Source of the DNA: Candidatus Melainabacteria bacterium
GTDB lineage: Bacteria > Cyanobacteriota > Vampirovibrionia > Obscuribacterales > Obscuribacteraceae
DNA length: 64,000 bases
Assembly (NCBI GenBank): GCA_016212515.1
Contig: JACRFZ010000035.1
Span: 56,864-120,863 of the forward strand
Direction: 5' to 3'
The notes under the pieces are model-generated. The model searched no databases and was not told the DNA's origin. It saw only the letters and a program-made list of their open reading frames with translations. The translations under genes and the position numbers were made by a program. Each line of letters opens with the position of its first letter. The stretch's first letter is position 1. Positions 1 through 6,853 of this stretch are shown here, piece after piece.

Positions 1-1203
1 CCTACGCATCATCATAAAGAGTTGCTCAAGCGGATTTGCACGCTCGCCGCGTACTTCATGTAGCGAGCCAGAGGCAAAAGCAAAAGAAGCCTTTGGTCCG
101 GCAAGCGTATCCGCCAGCGCTTGAATAGCCTCGCCAGGCATGTGCCATAGCCTATTCAGCACCTCCTCAGACAAAAAGGCTTCATCAATGAGCGCCCCTG
201 TGCCTACGGCGGCAACGCTTCCTACAAGCAGCGGATGCATACGCTCGAGGGCTGCCCCCAGAAGCGTGCCGAAATAGAAGTTGACAGCCCCCTGGATTCC
301 CAGTTCGGCTTTATCTTTCTCCCACCTTTTCTCAACCTCTTGGAAGGCACCAAATACAGGGGCTATGCCAAATATCAAGAACCTGTTGCCCAGATCCCGT
401 GATTCTTCCCGCCCAAGCTGCTGCATTACCTCCGGGCCCCAGATATACAGCGCCAGTGCGGAGCCCACATCATCATCGGCAATCTGCAGTTTATCTATGG
501 CAGCGGGGTCATATCCCAGATCTAGTGACGCTTTTACAAGCTGGTCCCGGCCGCTTCTAACGGCAGAAAGTCGCTTTTCCATTTCCTGAGGGGAAAGGTG
601 GTTCTCGCTGAGAAACTGGAGTGCGCCTTCCCCAGGACGCCCCGAAGAACTATCTACTCCTGAATAGAGGAGATTGGTCTTGCGCCCATATGTAAGATCA
701 GCTTGTTTTTGCAATTCATTGAGAGCATTATCACGCGCCTCACCGGCAAGCCAGTCGGCAGCCTGCATCTGCTTCAAGAAGGCTGCGGCGAAGCCGTCAC
801 CTTTGCAGGCTTTGGCAGCCAGTTCATCTCTGCTGATAGAACCGGGCTTGTTTTCGCTAATACCTGCGGCAGATGTTGAATTGTTTTCAACAGAAAAGGG
901 CGAAACCGCTCCAGACCTACTTTCGACTCCTTCGCAAGAAGGTGCGGAATTGAGGCGGGAGATACGCCGACCGTCCTCCATCTCGATTTCAATGCTATAG
1001 GCCTGGTCGCCGCCGGCACTACCGGAGTGCCTGTTGGTGCGCGCCGCTTCTGCCGCGTCGAAAACTTTGCCAGGCGCATTGACGGCATCAAGAACATCTT
1101 TCGGAACGACATCGCCCCGAGTAGACTTCCACAACTCACTTTCCCGAATGCCCAGACTTACGGCTTCAGACTCTTCCGATTCGGGATTCTGGTTGTTTGT
1201 CAT
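1..1203 (-). CDS. Hypothetical protein, 3' end outside the window
   Basis: An open frame of 401 codons runs leftwards from an ATG at 1203 off the window edge without a stop. I do not recognise the family. The N-terminal half is polar and low in hydrophobic residues, starting MTNNQNPESEESEA, with no signal peptide. Around residues 325-345 there is a short Gly/Ala-rich hydrophobic stretch (LLVGSVAAVGTGALI) that could be one membrane segment or a buried helix. There is no convincing ribosome binding site before the ATG, and an in-frame stop lies about 55 bases further upstream, so the start is approximate. It lies 84 bases downstream of the TPR gene on the same strand and may be cotranscribed with it. 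Codon use looks like that of its neighbours. Confidence 0.7.
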   Translation of the reverse strand, partial: MTNNQNPESEESEAVSLGIRESELWKSTRGDVVPKDVLDAVNAPGKVFDAAEAARTNRHSGSAGGDQAYSIEIEMEDGRRISRLNSAPSCEGVESRSGAVSPFSVENNSTSAAGISENKPGSISRDELAAKACKGDGFAAAFLKQMQAADWLAGEARDNALNELQKQADLTYGRKTNLLYSGVDSSSGRPGEGALQFLSENHLSPQEMEKRLSAVRSGRDQLVKASLDLGYDPAAIDKLQIADDDVGSALALYIWGPEVMQQLGREESRDLGNRFLIFGIAPVFGAFQEVEKRWEKDKAELGIQGAVNFYFGTLLGAALERMHPLLVGSVAAVGTGALIDEAFLSEEVLNRLWHMPGEAIQALADTLAGPKASFAFASGSLHEVRGERANPLEQLFMMMRR

Positions 1204-1287
1204 GAAAGCGCATCCAGAAGCTACCGAGAAGACCTCGGAAATTCTAATTTTACACCATCAACCTCAGAAGGCAGACAGCCGCGACCT

Positions 1288-2982
1288 TCAGTGCGCCTTC
1301 CTTCTAGAACTCTCTAAAACGGACAATTCCGTAATTGCCACTGCATACTCGTCGAGCGCACTATCGCCCTCGGTTTGCACACGTTTGAGATATGATCGAC
1401 CTTCATCAGTCTTTCCAGAGTAGACCAGATTCAATCCGACTAAGGTACCTGCAAATGTAAGATCGCGTTTGCTCTTACAAGCGGCCACGAGGTCTTGACC
1501 CGAGCGTTTGCCACGCAAGAATTCGATTTCTCTAGACTTCATGCAAGCAACCTTTTTTGAATCAAGAGCAGTCATAAATGCGCTGGCACGCGCAGGCTGG
1601 TTCATTTTACGATAAGCAAGAATGGTCCAAACTGCGGCAGGCAACACATTTCTTCCTTTGCCGGCGGTTGCTTCTATGTAGCGCTCAAAATCGGCGCAGC
1701 TTTGACTTGTCTTCTGCGCCATAAAACAAGTCAAACCACGATCAAAATAAAGATCGTAGTTACTGGGATTTGCCTTGATCATTTTTTCATACAAAGCCAG
1801 CACCGGCGCGAAGTCTTGAGAGCGCTGCCCAGCAGCAAGTTTGAACGTCGCTCGTTTTCCTCCTGCGGCAGAAAGGTCATCGAGAGCTTGCTCGTAATAG
1901 CCTTGCCTGGCAGCTAGCTGCGCATGGGTAATGTAGCTTTCGGAATCCTGCCGAATGGCATTTGCACGTTCCAGATCGGCCATGCTCTTTTCAGACTGGC
2001 CAAGACTTTCATAACAGAGCCCTCTCACCCTGTAGGCCTCCGAAAGCTTGGAAGAACATTCAAGAGCCTGATTACAGAATCTAATTGCTTCCTCGTAACG
2101 TTTCAGTTTGTAGCTGCAGGTGCCCATCACAACATAGGCCTCACCGCACCGCCGATCGACAGCCAGAGCCCTTTTACTGTCGGCGATGGCTTCCGTAACT
2201 TTTCCCATCTCAAGAAAGACAAAAGCCCTTCCCATTATGAAAAATGGCACTTTTCCCTGGCTCAGTGCAATAGCTCGGTTACTATCCAACAGTGCCTGTT
2301 CATGGCGCTTTAACGCCCGATTGACGCAAGATCGTTCCTGGTAAGCTGCCGCCAACTCCGGTTTCTGTTTAAGCAACAGATCAAGCTGTGACAGAGCTTC
2401 CTTATCCTGATCACAGACATAAAGCGTGTGCGCCAGGTTAAGACGCAGTGTCGTGTCTTGAGGGCTCAAACTAAGAGCCTTGCGCAGATCGGCCAGAGCC
2501 AAGTCATTGCGCTGGAGCGCCAGGTAAGCCAGACCTCGATTACTCCAGGCCGAATGGTTCTTCGGATCGTGTTTGATGGCCAGGGTTGCATTTTTGATGG
2601 CCGATTCATGATCACCCTGACTGTAATCCAACTTGCTCTTCCAGGCATAGCAATCAGGGAGGAAAGCCTTCAAGGCCAGGCACTTATCAAAGTCGGACCG
2701 GGCTCTGTTAAAATGCTTGAATTCAGCCAGGATGATGCCACGAAGATAGTATGCATGGTAGTCTGCGGGGTTTGCTCTCAAAAGCTCATTCAAGAGAACA
2801 AGGGCTTCCTGATTGCGGCCGGCATTTCGCAGGCTTACTAATTGGCGATGCTCGGCAGTTTCATTGGCCCAATCCTTCGCCAAAACAGCAGGGACAGCCA
2901 GCACTGACAGAAGAGTGACTGCGCCGAAGGGCAAAAACACACCATGAATGATCGATCGCAATAACTTCAAACTCCTAACCAT
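1288..2982 (-). CDS. Secreted TPR-repeat protein
   Basis: A 564-residue protein with a hydrophobic N-terminal segment (about residues 8-35, ending AVPAVLA) that reads as a signal peptide or anchor. The rest is an array of tetratricopeptide repeats: 34-residue units with the W/L..G..Y/A...A pattern can be followed from about residue 45 to 360 (for example SAWSNRGLAYLALQRNDLAL and AYRVRGLCYESLGQSEKSM). A second, more divergent set continues to about 530. TPR proteins are protein-binding scaffolds; nothing points to the partner. The C-terminal part is rich in Lys/Arg and carries several cysteines. The gene is divergent from the sigma factor gene, with a 208-base gap between them. Confidence 0.8.
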   Translation of the reverse strand: MVRSLKLLRSIIHGVFLPFGAVTLLSVLAVPAVLAKDWANETAEHRQLVSLRNAGRNQEALVLLNELLRANPADYHAYYLRGIILAEFKHFNRARSDFDKCLALKAFLPDCYAWKSKLDYSQGDHESAIKNATLAIKHDPKNHSAWSNRGLAYLALQRNDLALADLRKALSLSPQDTTLRLNLAHTLYVCDQDKEALSQLDLLLKQKPELAAAYQERSCVNRALKRHEQALLDSNRAIALSQGKVPFFIMGRAFVFLEMGKVTEAIADSKRALAVDRRCGEAYVVMGTCSYKLKRYEEAIRFCNQALECSSKLSEAYRVRGLCYESLGQSEKSMADLERANAIRQDSESYITHAQLAARQGYYEQALDDLSAAGGKRATFKLAAGQRSQDFAPVLALYEKMIKANPSNYDLYFDRGLTCFMAQKTSQSCADFERYIEATAGKGRNVLPAAVWTILAYRKMNQPARASAFMTALDSKKVACMKSREIEFLRGKRSGQDLVAACKSKRDLTFAGTLVGLNLVYSGKTDEGRSYLKRVQTEGDSALDEYAVAITELSVLESSRRKAH

Positions 2983-3190
2983 TACTGAATGTCACCGACA
3001 GTTCTAGAGTTTAGAGGCAAATCTTCTTAAGCTGCTCCCCATTACGAACCATGTCCGGACAAACATTAAGACATGCTTATCTGGACCGGGTGGTCTACTT
3101 TTAACTGCTTAAATGAGAGTGTACTAACAATTTTCCTGTCCGCCTTTTACTAGCTGTCCCGGTGCAATCCAGGTCAGCCTCACTCATAGC

Positions 3191-4204
3191 GTGGCCACAA
3201 TGGGGGTCAAGACCAATATGCGACAAAATCAAAAACAACGAAACCGAAAAGAGCCCCTCAAGCTCATGGATCGCTTCGAAGAGGAAATGCTTCTAGCTGA
3301 AGCCAGCGAGACTCTTGAGCCCGACGGCACCTATAGCACAACCTATGTCAACACCTCTGCAAGCACGGCTGAGGGGCAAGACACACTCAGTGAATACCTC
3401 AAGAGCTTGAGCCGCTATCCCTTGCTTAAAGCCGAGGAAGAAAGAGATCTGGCCAGGCAAATTCGCCAGGGCTCGCAGCTCGCCAAGAAACGCATGGTGC
3501 AATCCAATCTGCGCCTGGTGGTCAATATCGCCAAGCGATACGCCAATCGTGGTCTACCCCTCACCGACCTTATACAAGAAGGCAACCTGGGTCTCATCAA
3601 GGCCACTGAGAAATTCGATCCGGAGAAAGGTTTCCGCTTTTCCACCTATGCTACCTGGTGGGTGCGCCAGGCTATTCAAAGGGCCATTCAGGATAAAGGA
3701 CAGATGATTCGTGTGCCGGTGCACATGAGCGAGACGGCTGCCAGAGTAGCCCGGGTAACAAAGGAATATTTACTGCTGGAAGGCAGAAGACCAAGCAGTG
3801 ATGAACTTTCACAGACCCTCGACCTGCCTAAGGAAAAACTGACCAGGGTGATGGGGGCTCTGCAGATTCCCCTATCTCTTGATGCCACCACGGGCGAAGA
3901 CGAGTACGAACTCTCTTCCAACTTGACCGACGATTCTCAACCAGGTCCGGAAGAGAGAGCGGAAGTATCGCTCTGCCAGATGGACGTAAGTAATCTGCTC
4001 AATCGTCTTGCTCCCAGAGAAAAGGAAGTGCTGAAATTGCGCTTCGGACTAAGTACCGGTCTGGCTATGACAGCCCAGCAAGCAGGTTCGGTCATGGGCA
4101 TTTCGGAAGAGCGCGTGCGCCAACTGGAGCATCGAGCCATGAAAAAGCTGCGCCATCTGGAGTCGACTGGCAGTTTGAACGGACTGAAAGAGTACTTGAA
4201 CTAA
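3191..4204 (+). CDS. RNA polymerase sigma-70 factor, group 2 (SigA-like)
   Basis: A primary-type sigma factor lacking the long region 1.1 of RpoD, as in the group 2 factors that are numerous in cyanobacteria. Counting from GTG 3191, region 1.2 is at about 65-98, region 2 at 99-170 with the promoter-melting and -10 recognition helix [12 protein letters not shown] (151-162), region 3 at 177-250, and region 4 at 265-325 with the -35 helix-turn-helix ending [16 protein letters not shown]. Region 4.2 is slightly unusual: the usual T-L-E-E-I-G stretch reads [12 protein letters not shown]. The start is uncertain: GTG 3191, ATG 3200, or ATG 3218, which has a GGGGG run 11 bases upstream. The gene stands alone and is convergent with the respiratory block. 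A stress or growth-phase role is likely from the group but not shown. Confidence 0.93.
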   Translation: MATMGVKTNMRQNQKQRNRKEPLKLMDRFEEEMLLAEASETLEPDGTYSTTYVNTSASTAEGQDTLSEYLKSLSRYPLLKAEEERDLARQIRQGSQLAKKRMVQSNLRLVVNIAKRYANRGLPLTDLIQEGNLGLIKATEKFDPEKGFRFSTYATWWVRQAIQRAIQDKGQMIRVPVHMSETAARVARVTKEYLLLEGRRPSSDELSQTLDLPKEKLTRVMGALQIPLSLDATTGEDEYELSSNLTDDSQPGPEERAEVSLCQMDVSNLLNRLAPREKEVLKLRFGLSTGLAMTAQQAGSVMGISEERVRQLEHRAMKKLRHLESTGSLNGLKEYLN

Positions 4205-4240
4205 ATTGCCGACGACATCTAGATAGACACCAGGGCAATG

Positions 4241-4275
4241 AAAAAGCTGCCCCATCTATGAAGACGGGCAGCTTT
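4241..4275 (-). terminator. Rho-independent terminator of the respiratory block
   Basis: On the minus strand, AAAGCTGCCC (4275-4266) pairs perfectly with GGGCAGCTTT (4252-4243) over a 13-base loop, and the run of T continues to 4241. It lies just beyond the last small gene of the leftward cytochrome operon. A second perfect palindrome, CTCGGCGCGCCGAG at 4280-4293, sits directly before it and may add to the structure. On the plus strand the stem lacks a U-tract, so it is less likely to serve the convergent sigma gene. Confidence 0.8.
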
Positions 4276-4304
4276 GAGACTCGGCGCGCCGAGAAGGTCG
4301 AGAT

Positions 4305-4424
4305 TTAGAATTCGGCGACGAGTCCGAAACAGGCGATCAATAGAATGAAAGCGAAGTAGAGTACGAAGAACCACGCCCATCTGTAGATTACATCTACTTC
4401 TGTAAGTTTGGTTTTTTCTGCCAT
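4305..4424 (-). CDS. 39-residue single-span membrane protein of the respiratory operon
   Basis: A short ORF read by hand: ATG at 4424, stop TAA at 4305. The protein starts MAEKTKLTEV, with a charged N-terminus of about 15 residues, then one hydrophobic helix (about residues 17-35) rich in Trp and Phe. An AGGA lies 10 bases before the ATG. It is the last gene of the leftward cytochrome block, 69 bases after the FlpD-like gene and directly before the terminator. Size, position and shape resemble the small one-helix subunits of cytochrome b6f and cbb3 complexes, but there is no recognisable family. I infer a structural or assembly role in the complex encoded upstream. Confidence 0.72.
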   Translation of the reverse strand: MAEKTKLTEVDVIYRWAWFFVLYFAFILLIACFGLVAEF

Positions 4425-4493
4425 TTTAAGTATTCCTCGAGAAACTCAACGATAGTTCAAGCTGCTTAAGCTGAACAAGCCAATTTATCTATT

Positions 4494-4880
4494 CTATTCA
4501 AGACCGCGCACATAGCCCACGAACTCTTTCGCTTCAGACATGAATCTGTCTTTCTGGGGGCGAGCCAGCCAGAGAGCCAGTACACGTCTTCTATCGACGG
4601 TCTTTTTGAGACCGGGAGTGCGTTCACCAAGGAGGCGCTCTCTGATCATGCGGTTACCTTCGCGGTAGTAGCAGTCACCAAGCTGGCAACCGGTGACAAT
4701 CACACCGGCGGCGCCGGCCTTGAGAGCCGCTTCAATCATCAAAGGCTGGATCATGCCGCTGCAGGGCAGCTTCACAACGTGCAGACCGTCGATGTCTTTC
4801 ACTTCGCCCTGGGCGCTGCACACAGAATCAAGGTCTGCGGCTCGCTCACATATGAGGGTGATTACCTTCTTTTCGGACAT
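4494..4880 (-). CDS. FlpD/MvhD-like hydrogenase-type iron-sulfur protein
   Basis: A 128-residue protein matching the FlpD/MvhD family, the delta subunit that carries an iron-sulfur cluster and passes electrons between partners such as heterodisulfide reductase and hydrogenase or formate dehydrogenase in methanogens. The family pattern is visible: C11 and C21, then LPCSGMIQP (C40), then the signature VTGCQLGDCYYREGN (C65, C70). The spacing of the first pair (nine residues between C11 and C21) differs from the usual closely spaced pair. There is no signal peptide or membrane span, so it should be cytoplasmic. It lies 46 bases downstream of the cytochrome b-ferredoxin fusion, so it probably trades electrons with that ferredoxin domain. 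No hdrA-like gene is in the window. Confidence 0.82.
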   Translation of the reverse strand: MSEKKVITLICERAADLDSVCSAQGEVKDIDGLHVVKLPCSGMIQPLMIEAALKAGAAGVIVTGCQLGDCYYREGNRMIRERLLGERTPGLKKTVDRRRVLALWLARPQKDRFMSEAKEFVGYVRGLE

Positions 4881-4926
4881 AACATTAACCTTCAGGTGTT
4901 TACCGTAAATTGAACAGAACTACTTA

Positions 4927-6084
4927 TTACTTGGTTTCGGCCAGGGCTTTGATTTTCGCCGTCACGTCGGTGTCGAGCAAGTTAGGCAAGTCGATGGCGT
5001 CGAAGGCACAGGCACCCACGCAGACTCCGCAACCGGAGCAGCGGTAGGCTTTCACCGTAGCCAGGAGTTTGAAGCGGGAACCAGCCGGAGCGGGCACCAT
5101 TTCAATAGCCTGGTAGGGGCAGTCTTTGGAGCAGAAGGAGCAGCCGGTGCACTTGTTCAGAACGACTTCCGCAGCTTCCACGGGGTGGGCGGCCTTGTAG
5201 AGACTGGGGAAAGGCACCAGACAGAGAGCCACCGAGCCGCCAATCATCAGAACCCAGTACATGGTTGTGTCCATGTGGGCGAGCAACCAGTAGGGCCAGA
5301 GGAAGAACCAGTCAATTTCGAAGCTGGTGGGCTGGGCGTTGATGTCGGCCATTTTGCCCGAGGTGATGGGCAAGAGGAAGACGAAGACAAGAAGCACGGC
5401 TATAAGGATGTAATTGATAGCCGGAGGCGGTGTGATCACCGGTCTGGTCATGCGCACATAGTGCAACCAGAGACCGAAGAGCAGGGAAAAGGAAAGTCCG
5501 ATGTGGATAAAGAGGAAGTTGGACAGGGTCAAGTTGGTGATGGCGGCACCGTTCAGGAACCATGCTTTCAAACCAGGTCCCACAAAGGGCAGAGCTTCCA
5601 GAGCACTGGAGGTCATACGAGTCAAAACGAGGGAGCGCTCGTCCCAAACCAGGTAATAGCCGGTCTGACCAATGAAAAGAACCATCAAGAGGAGGACGAT
5701 ACCGGTCACCCACTGGGTCCAGCGGTATTGACGGTAGCGGTCGGTAACCCATACGCGCAGGGCGTGCAGCACGATGGTGATGACCATGGCATCACCGGCA
5801 TAACGGTGAATACCGCGCACCACGGCACCGAAGGGCAGGGTGTCGGTGATGTAGTCTACTGAGGTCCAGGCGTTGACCAGGTTCTCAGAAAAGTAAGCAT
5901 TGTCGATGGTCGGAATGTAATAGGCGAACAGCAAAAGCCCGGACAAGAACAGAACCCACAGATAAAACTGAGGCAGAGCCCCGTGGTAATAAAAGGGGTT
6001 GTACTTATTGGTTAGAACGGCATTGGTCGCTTTCTCTATTGCTAGAGTCAGGTCGGTCATGCCCTTCGGTATCGACGAGTACAT
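4927..6084 (-). CDS. Cytochrome b (b6 type) fused to a 2x[4Fe-4S] ferredoxin domain
   Basis: A 385-residue membrane cytochrome b. Helix B carries H93 and H107 and helix D carries H194 and H208, each pair 14 apart, so both b hemes should be bound. The arginine and glycine context (VVRGIHRYAGDAM) is typical of the Rieske/cytochrome b family. After helix D come further helices resembling the start of subunit IV, with IDWF (257-260) where the quinol-oxidising site usually has PEWY. From about residue 305 the protein becomes a soluble ferredoxin domain: C312, C315, C318, C322 followed by P, and C349, C352, C355, C359. That domain should lie on the cytoplasmic side. There is no cysteine at the position that binds heme c in b6f. 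The gene follows the 117-residue membrane protein after 27 bases and precedes the FlpD-like gene. Confidence 0.9.
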   Translation of the reverse strand: MYSSIPKGMTDLTLAIEKATNAVLTNKYNPFYYHGALPQFYLWVLFLSGLLLFAYYIPTIDNAYFSENLVNAWTSVDYITDTLPFGAVVRGIHRYAGDAMVITIVLHALRVWVTDRYRQYRWTQWVTGIVLLLMVLFIGQTGYYLVWDERSLVLTRMTSSALEALPFVGPGLKAWFLNGAAITNLTLSNFLFIHIGLSFSLLFGLWLHYVRMTRPVITPPPAINYILIAVLLVFVFLLPITSGKMADINAQPTSFEIDWFFLWPYWLLAHMDTTMYWVLMIGGSVALCLVPFPSLYKAAHPVEAAEVVLNKCTGCSFCSKDCPYQAIEMVPAPAGSRFKLLATVKAYRCSGCGVCVGACAFDAIDLPNLLDTDVTAKIKALAETK

Positions 6085-6111
6085 CTTTGAGGATCTCCCA
6101 ACTTTAACTAG

Positions 6112-6465
6112 TTACTTCTTCACCGGTAAAACTGTCTTCTCTTCGCCGTCCTCGCGCCCGATGGCGGCGATACCGACGGCTGATGCGATCATGGCCAGAC
6201 CCATCACCAGAGCATAAGCGTAATCGCCGAATCTGGATTCAGCGCCGGCTTTCTTCAGGTGCGCGGTCCACTCGCTGGCGTAATTAGCCAGATTCGAGTA
6301 GTCCGGCAGGGGCATGTTGAGGTTGATGGATAACCACTTCAACCATTCGGGCCAATTCTGAAATGAGGCATCCATACCAAGCTCAGCCCAAGGCAAAGCT
6401 AGTGTGATGACTATACAAAGCAAACCACCAGCTATCGCTAGAATGCCGTTTATTCCCTTACCCAC
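6112..6465 (-). CDS. Small two-span membrane protein of the respiratory operon
   Basis: A 117-residue protein with two predicted membrane helices, at about residues 6-26 (ILAIAGGLLCIVITLALPW) and 84-102 (YALVMGLAMIASAVGIAAI). They are separated by a Trp- and Asn-rich loop of about 55 residues likely outside the cytoplasmic membrane, and followed by a short charged tail. No family recognised and no cofactor motif. Its start overlaps the end of the preceding 131-residue gene by 8 bases, which suggests translational coupling, and it is 27 bases before the cytochrome b-ferredoxin gene. I infer an accessory subunit of the cytochrome b complex. Confidence 0.78.
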   Translation of the reverse strand: MGKGINGILAIAGGLLCIVITLALPWAELGMDASFQNWPEWLKWLSINLNMPLPDYSNLANYASEWTAHLKKAGAESRFGDYAYALVMGLAMIASAVGIAAIGREDGEEKTVLPVKK

Positions 6466-6853
6466 GGTTCGTTTTGTCTCCCTGTTTGGTTAAGTGCCTG
6501 TACCAACGATCAAATAGAGGAATGTTGCGGGTGCGACCGCCCTTGGAACGTTCTTCAGCGTACATGAAGAAGCCGTAGAGACTGACCAGAACGATAGTCA
6601 GTGTTGTACCGCCGAAGAGATAGGCCAGACCGGCAAGGGTTGGAGCTTCGCTAACCTGTCTCCAACCTTCAAAAAACCAGCTTAGCGTTATGGTGGCCAT
6701 TACGAAAACAGCTAGTTTGAGCGAGAGCTTGACTTTGAAAGCAGGCTTGTCTTCTGAAGCGGAACCCTTTGGGGTTCCGGCTTCAGCCGCACTATTTGCG
6801 TTAGCGCTCAAGACAAGTTTCATTTCTTCGTCAGGTTCCTTTTCTGGCGCCAT
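6458..6853 (-). CDS. Small two-span membrane protein of the respiratory operon
   Basis: A 131-residue protein with a polar N-terminal tail of about 45 residues rich in Glu, Ala and Ser, two hydrophobic helices at about 47-63 and 75-98 (LAYLFGGTTLTIVLVSLYGF), and a basic C-terminus ending in KQGDKTNRG. By the positive-inside tendency both ends are cytoplasmic. I do not recognise the family. The gene touches the large cytochrome b gene by one base and overlaps the next small gene by 8 bases, so it is tightly embedded in the operon. Probably a subunit or assembly factor of the Rieske/cytochrome b complex. Confidence 0.76.
   Translation of the reverse strand: MAPEKEPDEEMKLVLSANANSAAEAGTPKGSASEDKPAFKVKLSLKLAVFVMATITLSWFFEGWRQVSEAPTLAGLAYLFGGTTLTIVLVSLYGFFMYAEERSKGGRTRNIPLFDRWYRHLTKQGDKTNRG

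Noticed and set aside
5185..5862. Rightward frame of 225 codons
   Set aside because: Lies fully antisense to the cytochrome b-ferredoxin gene, has His/Gly-rich nonsense composition and no start site; a shadow of the real gene.
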